From UBA4466 sp963925035 (GTDB lineage Bacteria > Bacteroidota > Bacteroidia > Flavobacteriales_D > Crocinitomicaceae): 64,000 nt of DNA. Within the stretch, counting starts at the first letter, position 1; the number at the start of each line of letters is the position of its first letter. The stretch is from positions 117,439-181,438 of the forward strand of contig CAWUSK010000021.1 in assembly GCA_963925035.1 (NCBI GenBank), in the 5' to 3' direction. The position numbers and the translations under genes are program-made. Shown here piece by piece: positions 57,513 through 64,000 of the stretch. Under the pieces are notes generated by a model that was not told where the DNA came from, searched no databases, and worked only from the letters and a program-made list of their open reading frames with translations.

Positions 57513-59957
57513 CTACTTTTCCTTGTTTTTTCCTCCTAGACGTAAATCAATTTTGTAATAGAAAATAGGTAAGAATCCTAATTGACTCTTCACACCTACG
57601 GGTTCCTTCGCTGGATTGGCCAAATCCGGCGCGTAGGTTAAACTTAAAAAGTTGTCGTACCCAGTAATGTTAACTAAATCCAATCCAATTTCATGAGTTG
57701 TTCGCTTCGTATTGTATTTCCAGTTTACTTTTACATCCATTCGGAAGTAATCTCTAAATTGACGTGAGTTATACCCATCATTCTCGAAAATCAATTCGTT
57801 TAATGCTTCAGATGCCGCTATATCAACATATCCGTACCTTTTACCTCCAGCAACAGTTACTTTTAATCCAACTGAAATAGATTGTTTCGCTCCAATTTTA
57901 AATTCTTTTCCTCCAAGGGCATTGGCGATGTAAAGACCATTGTATGAAGTATTGCGCAATTCACCATCGCTTCCTGTATATTTAGAGTCATAGACTGTCC
58001 CAGAGAACATAAAGAAAAAAGACTTGTCAAAGTACTTCTGAACTGTAAGTTCTAAACCGTAATTGTATCCCGTTCCTGTATTCTCAAGTGGTTCTGGAAA
58101 AAATCGCTGAAATCCACTTCCCATATTAATTAATGAGAAAGCCGAAGGGGTAATTGTAACGGGGATATTATAGAGGTATTGATAATACGCTTCAGCCTTA
58201 ATATTAAACCCTTTTCCAAATGTTTTTTCGTATCCTAATGCCGAGTGAATACTTTTTGAAAAATCCATGTTTTTATTGTGATAAATACGTTCTCCTGTGA
58301 TACTATCTGTTTGGTGATACAAATAAGTGTATTGAGGTTGAGTTTGACTGTGCATTCCTGCCCCAAGACTTATTGCTTGACCTTTGTTAAGGTTTAATCT
58401 CCATCCAATTCGTGGCTCTGCAACACTAATGCTATTACTTAGACTGTAATATTGATTATGCAGACCCAAGGTGAAGTCCATTTTCTCAGTCATTCGCCAC
58501 TTCCATTGAATAAATGGTTGAATTAACATTGCTGTGCCTGTATAATCCCAGCGAATGTTGAAATTTGAATGATTGGCAGAACTATGCCCTGGGGCAAGGA
58601 CAGAATCAACCATGTTGTAATAAAATACATCTGCATTAATTCCTGCCTGAATAAGGTGCTTTTTGTTGACCTTATGCTTCAAGCTAAAGTAAGCCGTTCC
58701 CTTTGAAGTGGTAAACGTATATTCTTGGAGACGGTACAAGTCATCAATCGTAATTTGATTATTAGCATCTACAGATCGAATAAGGAAATCGTGTTTTGAG
58801 TGCTGTCTTTCTTGCGAAAAGGCAAAACTTGTCGCGACAAAAGTTTTTTCATTGAGTGGTTTTTTATAAGATAAGCCACCAACATACATGGATGTATTAA
58901 AATATTGATCTCTGTCACTTTCACCGTACAAGTCTTCAGTATATTCTTTTTTATCAGAGACTAGAATTTCTATAGTACTAGCTCCACCGATGGCGAACAG
59001 AGATAGCGCTCCACCATTTTTTAGTCGCCAATTGAATTTAACCGCTCCATCGCCATATACAGGAACGGCATCTGTCCCAATTTTTATACCTAAGGCTTGG
59101 AACATACTAAGCGTTGAATAACGTCCCATAATTAAATAACTAGAATTTCCAGTTTTGCTCATTGGCCCCTCCGCCATTACTTCTGTTCCAAGGAATCCAA
59201 ATTGGCCCGTAAATTCATGACGTTCGTTGTTTCCATTTCTTAATTTCAAATCGAACACACCTGACGTAGAATTTCCATATTCTGCCGGAAACGCACTCAT
59301 AAAGAAATCAGAATTTGCAAGTATTTTATTATTTAATATAGAAACAGGTCCGCCTGAACTTCCCGAAATTGAGAAGTGAGATGGATTTGGAATGTCAATT
59401 CCCTCAACACGATATACAACTCCTAAAGGCGAGTTACCGCGAATTACAATGTCATTTCTAGAATCGTCTGCTCCTCCAACGCCTGCAAAATTTGAAGCCA
59501 TTCGCGCTGGATCTGATCGAGACCCAGGATAGCGATTTGTTTCCTCTACAGAGAATTGTTGCGCAGAGAGTAACGCCATTTCATTGATAACAGTACCTTT
59601 TTTTGTAGCTACAACTGTGACTTCTTCTTGATCCTGAAAACTTTCCATCATAGGCACGCTTACAATGGATTGCTTACCAGAGTTGACCTCAATTGTAATC
59701 GATTTATCTTCGTAGGTCATTAATTTCGCAATGAGTTCGTGCTTACCGATAGGAACGTTTTCAATTGAGAATTCGCCATCAATTGAGCCAATCGCTCGAT
59801 AGTGATTTATGGTGTCTTGTGTGAAAATTTCAATTCGGGCTCCAGCCAATGGGAATTGCGTTTCTGCATCCATTATTTTCCCGCGAACGGTCTGTGTCGG
59901 CTGCGCAAAGGCTAGATTAACTAATAGTAAAATGGGAAGGACTAGATGGAGTTTCAT
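57513..59957 (-). CDS. TonB-dependent receptor with carboxypeptidase-regulatory-like domain
   Basis: 814 residues from the ATG at 59957 (MKLHLVLPILLLVNLAFAQ, a clean signal peptide). A longer frame begins at 60041, but its first 28 codons overlap the upstream gene's end and would bury the signal peptide. Domains: carboxypeptidase-D-like regulatory domain (about 25-110, VRGKIMDAETQFPLAGARIEIF), plug (about 125-250, with NDIVIRGNSPLGVVYRVEGIDI), and a 22-strand barrel ending GFLPIFYYKIDLRLGG. It is an outer-membrane gate for an unknown ligand. It lies 10 bp after an OppA-type lipoprotein gene and lacks SusD. Confidence 0.88.
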   Translation of the reverse strand: MKLHLVLPILLLVNLAFAQPTQTVRGKIMDAETQFPLAGARIEIFTQDTINHYRAIGSIDGEFSIENVPIGKHELIAKLMTYEDKSITIEVNSGKQSIVSVPMMESFQDQEEVTVVATKKGTVINEMALLSAQQFSVEETNRYPGSRSDPARMASNFAGVGGADDSRNDIVIRGNSPLGVVYRVEGIDIPNPSHFSISGSSGGPVSILNNKILANSDFFMSAFPAEYGNSTSGVFDLKLRNGNNERHEFTGQFGFLGTEVMAEGPMSKTGNSSYLIMGRYSTLSMFQALGIKIGTDAVPVYGDGAVKFNWRLKNGGALSLFAIGGASTIEILVSDKKEYTEDLYGESDRDQYFNTSMYVGGLSYKKPLNEKTFVATSFAFSQERQHSKHDFLIRSVDANNQITIDDLYRLQEYTFTTSKGTAYFSLKHKVNKKHLIQAGINADVFYYNMVDSVLAPGHSSANHSNFNIRWDYTGTAMLIQPFIQWKWRMTEKMDFTLGLHNQYYSLSNSISVAEPRIGWRLNLNKGQAISLGAGMHSQTQPQYTYLYHQTDSITGERIYHNKNMDFSKSIHSALGYEKTFGKGFNIKAEAYYQYLYNIPVTITPSAFSLINMGSGFQRFFPEPLENTGTGYNYGLELTVQKYFDKSFFFMFSGTVYDSKYTGSDGELRNTSYNGLYIANALGGKEFKIGAKQSISVGLKVTVAGGKRYGYVDIAASEALNELIFENDGYNSRQFRDYFRMDVKVNWKYNTKRTTHEIGLDLVNITGYDNFLSLTYAPDLANPAKEPVGVKSQLGFLPIFYYKIDLRLGGKNKEK

Positions 59958-59967
59958 GTGTGAGTAG

Positions 59968-61713
59968 TTAGTTTTTTTCGGCATGGGCTGCTTTGTATTC
60001 TTCAGCTGTCCAAGGTTTAATATAGACTTTTTTAAACTCAAAATGATTCAATGCATTGAAGTGAAAATTTCTAACATAAGATTGCATAATTGCAATATCA
60101 CCAGCGTACCACAAAGGAATAATTGGTGGGTTTTTCATTAATTCAACTTCTGCTTGTGAAAACAATCTCATTTGATCAGAAAGTTTATCCGAGTTTTGAG
60201 CTTGCTCATAGAATTCATCGAACAATGGATTTTTATAACGCGATTCATTCGTGGGAGATGGCTCGCTGTCATTATCAGGTACAAATTTCCCGTAAAAGTT
60301 CATTAAAAATGTTTCAGGACTGGCGTAATCTGCCGACCAACCGTTTCTAAATATATCTCCATTTCCAACTTGTCTATCGGCAGTCAATTGCTCGAAACTC
60401 GAACCATCAATGTTGACATTTATTCCAAGTACTTTGAAAATTTGTTTCGCAAATTCATCGGCAACCGCTGAATGGGTATCGCTAATATTGTACCTCAACT
60501 CTACCGAACCGAATCCTTCGCCATTAGGGTAACCAGCTTCTGCAAGCAATTTTTTTGCTTTTTCCGGATCGAATGTATAACCTACGTTTTTTATACTTTT
60601 AAAGTCATAACCTCTAAGTGCTCTTGGAATCGGAGGTACAATTCCATATTCACCTAAATCATTGTATTGGCCGCGTATAATATCCCGGCCAATTGCGTCC
60701 CTATCTACAGCATAGTTGAATGCTTTTCTAACCAAAGGATCTTTGAAACGCTCATCTTTCATGTTGAAAAAATAATAGTGCGATATCAATAATGGATTAT
60801 TTGACAAGATTAGTTTGGGTGGTTTTGAATTGAAATCTTCAATTCTACCTTCTAACATTCGTGTTATTCTACTGGTAGGCAATTCAACGATAATATCCAA
60901 TTTACCTTCCTCGAACATATCTAATTGCTCTAATTTCCGACTTTGGAACACAAACACAACGCTATCTAAGTATGGTAAAGCATTACCTTGATCATCAACT
61001 TCATAGTAGTCAGTGTTTTTCAGTAGTATTAGTTCTGGTTGTTCACCACTTTTATAAGTCGTGTAGACAAAAGGACCAGTTCCGATGACAGCTTCACTTT
61101 CAATTCCAGCTTCAATAATTTTCTTCGACACAATGCTAACTGTAACATTTGTCATTTTATTAAGGAAATTTTGATCTTCATGTAGCAATTCTAATGTTAC
61201 ATTTTGTCCTGATACAGTTAAACCGCTTATGCTTTTAGCCTTTCCTTCCAAAAAATCATCGGCCCCTTTTAATAGATTTTTAAAAATAGAAGAATAGGAA
61301 TTTGGTGCTGAGCTGTCTTCCTTTTTGGTGCATGCCATCTCAAAAGACTTTATAACGTCTTCTGTTGTCATTTTCCGATCGTCTAAACCGGAAAAAACAT
61401 CGTGAGGATGAAAATAAACATCATTTCTTAAAGTAAAAGTGTATTTCGTACCGTCGTCACTTTTTGTCCAGCTCTTTGCTAATTTTGGTTCAATTTTCAA
61501 GGTTTCTGGATTGAATCCAACTAATCCCTCCGTGATTTGGTTCAATACTTTTGCAGAATAATAATCCAATACATCCCGTGGAATGTTTGTTGCCATCTGA
61601 TACTCTAAAGCCATAGTAATAGATCCACCGCTGTACTCAAATTCTTGACGTTCTGATTTAGAACATGAAGTGAATAGGGTGATAACTACTAAAACAAACG
61701 CGATTTTCTTCAT
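59968..61713 (-). CDS. Lipoprotein of the peptide/oligopeptide ABC solute-binding family (SBP_bac_5)
   Basis: 581 residues. The lipobox is TLFTSCSKSE (Cys near residue 18), so it is anchored in the envelope. The SBP_bac_5 fold is plain: LRNDVYFHPHDVFSG (near 95), RKAFNYAVDRDAIGRD (near 330), LLAEAGYPNGEGFG (near 390) and NGWSADYASPETFLMNFYG (near 455). Relatives bind peptides, nickel or other solutes for an ABC permease. No permease gene is near; instead a TonB receptor follows after 10 bp. The ligand is unknown. The upstream 255 bp (61714-61968) show no coding frame, and no -7 box for this gene. Confidence 0.88.
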   Translation of the reverse strand: MKKIAFVLVVITLFTSCSKSERQEFEYSGGSITMALEYQMATNIPRDVLDYYSAKVLNQITEGLVGFNPETLKIEPKLAKSWTKSDDGTKYTFTLRNDVYFHPHDVFSGLDDRKMTTEDVIKSFEMACTKKEDSSAPNSYSSIFKNLLKGADDFLEGKAKSISGLTVSGQNVTLELLHEDQNFLNKMTNVTVSIVSKKIIEAGIESEAVIGTGPFVYTTYKSGEQPELILLKNTDYYEVDDQGNALPYLDSVVFVFQSRKLEQLDMFEEGKLDIIVELPTSRITRMLEGRIEDFNSKPPKLILSNNPLLISHYYFFNMKDERFKDPLVRKAFNYAVDRDAIGRDIIRGQYNDLGEYGIVPPIPRALRGYDFKSIKNVGYTFDPEKAKKLLAEAGYPNGEGFGSVELRYNISDTHSAVADEFAKQIFKVLGINVNIDGSSFEQLTADRQVGNGDIFRNGWSADYASPETFLMNFYGKFVPDNDSEPSPTNESRYKNPLFDEFYEQAQNSDKLSDQMRLFSQAEVELMKNPPIIPLWYAGDIAIMQSYVRNFHFNALNHFEFKKVYIKPWTAEEYKAAHAEKN

Positions 61714-61884
61714 AAATTACTTGCTTGTAATACACACAAGATTAAGAATTTTATTGAATAAATAATGGGTTTTTATTGATTAAATTAATTGTACTTAAAG
61801 ATTTCTTTCTAAGAAATGGAAGTAATTTGCGGTAAAATTTTAAAGATTAATGTTTAGAAATGACAAGAAATTGTTAGAACCTAT

Positions 61885-61892
61885 TATATTTG
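61885..61892 (+). promoter_or_regulatory. -7 box for the exported protein gene at 61969
   Basis: TATATTTG, an exact TAnnTTTG match. The ATG is 77 nt downstream, giving a leader of about 70 bases. Confidence 0.5.
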
Positions 61893-61968
61893 TGAGTAAG
61901 AAAATATAAAAACAGATTCACAGAGTTTTATTTTTTACTTTTTGAGCACCATTGACACTATTAGATAG

Positions 61969-62766
61969 ATGAAAAATTTAATGTTACTCCTATTGTTTGT
62001 GCTTTCTAGTGTTGCGTCATTTGCAGGGCTATCAGTTGAAGGAACATATCAAGGTAAAAATATCTACGTTCAAAATCCAATGGATGATGAAGGTTTTGGA
62101 TATTGCGCAACCAAAGTTACAGTAAATGGTGATATCATGCCAGGAGGAACGAGTATGGGCGCGTTTGAAATTGATTTTTCAATTTTCAACATTGAAATTG
62201 GTGAACCAGTTTTTATTGTTATTGAACACAATGACGGCTGTAAGCCTAAAATTTTAAATCCTGAGGTATTATTACCACGTTCTACATTTGTTATTTCTGA
62301 AATGTCTATTTCCGATGATGGTAAGTTAGTTTGGAAAACAAAAAGCGAACAAGGTAAACTTCCTTTTGCGATTGAACAATACCGATGGAACAAGTGGGTT
62401 GTAATTGGGGAAGTTCAAGGTAAAGGTGGTGGAAAAGAAAATGCATATGAGTTTTCAGTAACACCACATTCAGGTGAAAACATGATCCGTGTTGTACAAA
62501 TTGACCATTCTGGCGCGAAAAGACCTTCTAAGGAAGCGAAGTTTATGTCTAAATCGCCGTCTGTTGTCAAAACACCAGCGAAAGTAAAAAATGAAATCCG
62601 TTTCCTGGCAAACGAGGCTCCTATTGAAACTAGATATGAGATTTATGATGCCTACGGAAACATTGTAAAGAAAGGTGTCGGCTCTTCTGTTAATTGCGCT
62701 AATCTTTTACGGGGTGTATATTACATCAATTTTGATAATGTAAATGAGAAGTTCATTAAGAACTAA
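61969..62766 (+). CDS. Exported protein with sorting-domain-like C-terminus, function unknown
   Basis: 265 residues. A signal peptide (MKNLMLLLLFVLSSVASFA) is followed by a beta-sandwich-like domain: VEGTYQGKNIYVQNPMDDEGFGYC, FIVIEHNDGCKPKILNPEV and FVISEMSISDDGKLVWK. A middle domain (about 130-190) reads like a fibronectin-type fold (AIEQYRWNKWVVIGEV). The last ~45 residues (TRYEIYDAYGNIVKKG, LLRGVYYINFDNVNE, ending KFIKN) resemble a T9SS sorting domain of type A without the usual final Lys-rich cluster. It may be a surface or cell-envelope protein. I know no activity for it. A terminator follows. Confidence 0.75.
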   Translation: MKNLMLLLLFVLSSVASFAGLSVEGTYQGKNIYVQNPMDDEGFGYCATKVTVNGDIMPGGTSMGAFEIDFSIFNIEIGEPVFIVIEHNDGCKPKILNPEVLLPRSTFVISEMSISDDGKLVWKTKSEQGKLPFAIEQYRWNKWVVIGEVQGKGGGKENAYEFSVTPHSGENMIRVVQIDHSGAKRPSKEAKFMSKSPSVVKTPAKVKNEIRFLANEAPIETRYEIYDAYGNIVKKGVGSSVNCANLLRGVYYINFDNVNEKFIKN

Positions 62767-62786
62767 TTGATAATAATTTAAAATTG

Positions 62787-62814
62787 ACCCTGAAGTTTTC
62801 TTTAGGGTTTTTTT
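62787..62814 (+). terminator. Terminator after the exported protein gene
   Basis: ACCCTGAAG (62787-62795) pairs with CTTTAGGGT (62800-62808) around a four-base loop, with a T7 run. It lies 20 bp after the stop codon and just before mce, and rules out the upstream TTG extension of mce. Confidence 0.8.
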
Positions 62815-62819
62815 ATGCT

Positions 62820-63227
62820 ATGGTAAAGAGAATTGAACACATTGGAATTGCAGTAAAAAACATTGATGAATCGGCGAAAGTGTACGAAGCTTTATTTCAA
62901 TCCAAATTTTACAAAGAAGAACGCGTAGAATCAGAAGGAGTGCTTACGGCATTCATTCAAGTAGGTGAATCTAAAATTGAATTATTACAGGCTACGAATT
63001 CAGATTCACCAATCGCTAAATTTCTTGAAAAAGGAAAGGAAGGCTTTCACCATATCGCATTTGAAGTAGATGATATTGATAGTGAATTGAAACGACTCGA
63101 TGGAGGAGGCTTTCAATTGATTCATGTAACTCCAAAAGACGGCGCAGACAACAAGCGAATTGCTTTTTTACACCCTAAATCAACGACAGGAATGTTGATT
63201 GAATTGTGTCAAGAGAAAATAGGGTGA
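62820..63227 (+). CDS. mce: Methylmalonyl-CoA epimerase
   Basis: 135 residues from the ATG at 62820 (MVKRIEHIGIAVKN); the in-frame TTG at 62784 lies inside the terminator before it. It is a vicinal-oxygen-chelate fold with metal ligands in IEHIGIAV (His), ESKIELLQ (Glu), GFHHIAFEVDDID (His) and LIELCQE (Glu). It interconverts (S)- and (R)-methylmalonyl-CoA in propionate and branched-chain amino-acid metabolism, beside methylmalonyl-CoA mutase, whose genes are not here. The last 19 bp overlap the convergent HAD gene. Length is standard. Confidence 0.93.
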   Translation: MVKRIEHIGIAVKNIDESAKVYEALFQSKFYKEERVESEGVLTAFIQVGESKIELLQATNSDSPIAKFLEKGKEGFHHIAFEVDDIDSELKRLDGGGFQLIHVTPKDGADNKRIAFLHPKSTTGMLIELCQEKIG

Positions 63228-63826
63228 AGTGGTGCGTTTGAAACGTGCTGATGTGTCTGCAATCCTATTGATTTTGCTCCATTGATATGTTGCTCTGTGT
63301 CATCGATGAAAAGTGTATGGGAAGGATTTAAATCGTTTTCAGTACAAACGAGCTCAAAAATTTCTTTGTTCGGTTTTCTAAGGCCAACTTCATGTGATAA
63401 ATATATTTTATCGAAATAATCATGGATGGGTTGTCCAATTGTTTTTTTCCATCTTCTGAAAGCCAAATCAATATGAATCTTATTGGTGTTACTCAAAAGG
63501 TACACAGGATAAGTTTTACGAAGATCTAAGAGTAGTTTTACTTTTTCTGACTCAATATCCAATAACATCGCGTTCCAAGCTCCTACAACCTGATTTGGTG
63601 TTGTGTTAGCAGGTAAAAAGTCCAGTAATCCATTGATAAAACGCTGGGAAGAGATTTTGCCAGTTTCGTAATTGTCAAATAAATTGGATTGCTGCGCTTG
63701 AGAATATAAAACATCAAAATTTACAATGCCTAATTGCTGAAATGCTGAAATAGTTGCAGTGTAATCGAGGTTGATAAATATTCCTCCAAAATCAAAAATA
63801 ATTGCTGTTACATCTTCTCTAATCAT
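63209..63826 (-). CDS. HAD-superfamily phosphatase (YihX-like)
   Basis: 205 residues. Motif I is IIFDFGGIFINLDY: the nucleophile Asp is kept, but the acid/base Asp is replaced by Gly (D-F-G), as in YihX/HAD-IA-type glucose-1-phosphate phosphatases. Motif II is LLSNTNKIH, motif III the Lys in GLRKPNKEIF and motif IV the Asp pair in LFIDDTEQHINGA. The C1 cap is helical (about 15-90). The substrate is probably a small phosphosugar or nucleotide; this is inference. It overlaps mce by 19 bp. Confidence 0.85.
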   Translation of the reverse strand: MIREDVTAIIFDFGGIFINLDYTATISAFQQLGIVNFDVLYSQAQQSNLFDNYETGKISSQRFINGLLDFLPANTTPNQVVGAWNAMLLDIESEKVKLLLDLRKTYPVYLLSNTNKIHIDLAFRRWKKTIGQPIHDYFDKIYLSHEVGLRKPNKEIFELVCTENDLNPSHTLFIDDTEQHINGAKSIGLQTHQHVSNAPLHPIFS

Positions 63827-63865
63827 ACAGGCAAAGAAAATAAAAAAGGACGAGTTTCCCTAGTC

Positions 63866-63895
63866 ATGGTCGGAAGAAATTCCGACCATTTTTTA
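63866..63895 (+). terminator. Terminator hairpin with no obvious upstream gene
   Basis: ATGGTCGGAA (63866-63875) pairs perfectly with TTCCGACCAT (63880-63889) around GAAA, and TTTTTT follows on the plus strand. The nearest plus-strand gene ends at 63227. On the minus strand there is no T run. Confidence 0.7.
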
Positions 63896-63899
63896 TGTC

Positions 63900-64000
63900 T
63901 TAAAATAGAGGCCTGGATCCCCACCGCAATGCACTACAATCATAGCTATAGCTAAATCCCTGATTTCCATTGAGAATCGTCTTTTGGCAGTTTTGTAGCC
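63900..64000 (-). CDS. Possible 3' end of a minus-strand gene running off the window
   Basis: The minus strand from 63998 down to a TAA at 63900-63902 is open for 32 codons (LQNCQKTILNGNQGFS, YSYDCSALRWGSRPLF). The composition is protein-like, with two Cys, but it is too short to identify and other minus frames are also open over part of it. The real gene, if any, lies beyond the window. Low confidence. Confidence 0.25.
   Translation of the reverse strand, partial: LQNCQKTILNGNQGFSYSYDCSALRWGSRPLF

Noticed and set aside
62784..62819. TTG-initiated extension of mce
   Set aside because: It overlaps a terminator, and the family start is the ATG at 62820.
1..64000. CRISPR array, prophage or intact insertion sequence
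   Set aside because: No regularly spaced repeats, integrase, transposase or phage structural gene was seen anywhere in the window.

Overview
The window is AT-rich chromosomal DNA from a member of the Bacteroidota, most likely a flavobacterial lineage (Flavobacteriales; Crocinitomicaceae/Fluviicola-like is my best guess, not proven). The evidence is: -7 boxes of the form TAnnTTTG upstream of many genes with almost no Shine-Dalgarno sequences; an alternative complex III (ActABCDEF) operon running straight into coxB-coxA; a type IX secretion C-terminal sorting domain; a TonB-dependent receptor with a carboxypeptidase-regulatory-like N-terminal domain; MORN_2-repeat proteins; and common TTG starts. 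It is mostly ordinary core genome. No prophage, intact insertion sequence, CRISPR array or rRNA operon is visible.

Layout. 1-4.1 kb: end of a lipoprotein gene, a GT-C mannosyltransferase-like protein, a RidA-family protein, a TPR membrane protein and an rRNA methyltransferase-like enzyme. 4.2-10.6 kb (minus): a 2-hydroxyacid dehydrogenase with the Mg2+ channel MgtE, then a SPOR protein - rnpA - C-terminal processing protease - O-antigen-ligase-like operon. 10.8-22.9 kb: actABCDEF-coxBA, one long respiratory operon that passes electrons from quinol to cytochrome c to oxygen, closed by a strong terminator. 23-25.5 kb: ruvB, an unknown gene and queG, all apparently with TTG starts and almost no spacing. 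25.7-28.8 kb: an exported DUF1800/DUF1501 pair. 29-30.1 kb: a chromate-type transporter.

30.1-37.1 kb is the most unusual region: gene remnants, then four soluble two-component proteins (PAS-PAS kinase; kinase with three receivers; lone receiver; receiver-kinase). The first two kinases are tandem paralogues whose junction still carries a relic of the upstream gene's 3' end. 37.2-43.9 kb: tRNA-Leu(CAA), hutI, a TraB/GumN protein, a DUF4143-type ATPase with degenerate Walker motifs and an AddB-like nuclease. 44-46 kb is an accessory scar: an alpha/beta hydrolase, a decayed piece of mnmH (tRNA 2-selenouridine synthase), an orphan hairpin and a GC-rich non-coding island. 46-54 kb: LysE transporter, MORN protein, a TIGR01777 epimerase, marC-purN, a nitroreductase and acpP-fabF-rnc. 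54.1-64 kb: a frameshifted gene remnant, YraN, an RluB-type pseudouridine synthase, outer-membrane proteins, a TonB receptor with an OppA-type lipoprotein, methylmalonyl-CoA epimerase and a HAD phosphatase.

I moved several starts downstream of the longest reading frame, because a promoter, a terminator or a neighbouring gene occupies the extra N-terminal sequence (actA, the 45.96-46.32 kb gene, the TonB receptor, mce, ctp and the methyltransferase). I found no clearly new defence or biosynthetic system. The best leads are the duplicated kinase cluster, the HhH domain fused to ActC, the degenerate ATPase/nuclease pair, the probable leaderless purN mRNA and the decayed elements at 30.4, 45 and 54 kb.
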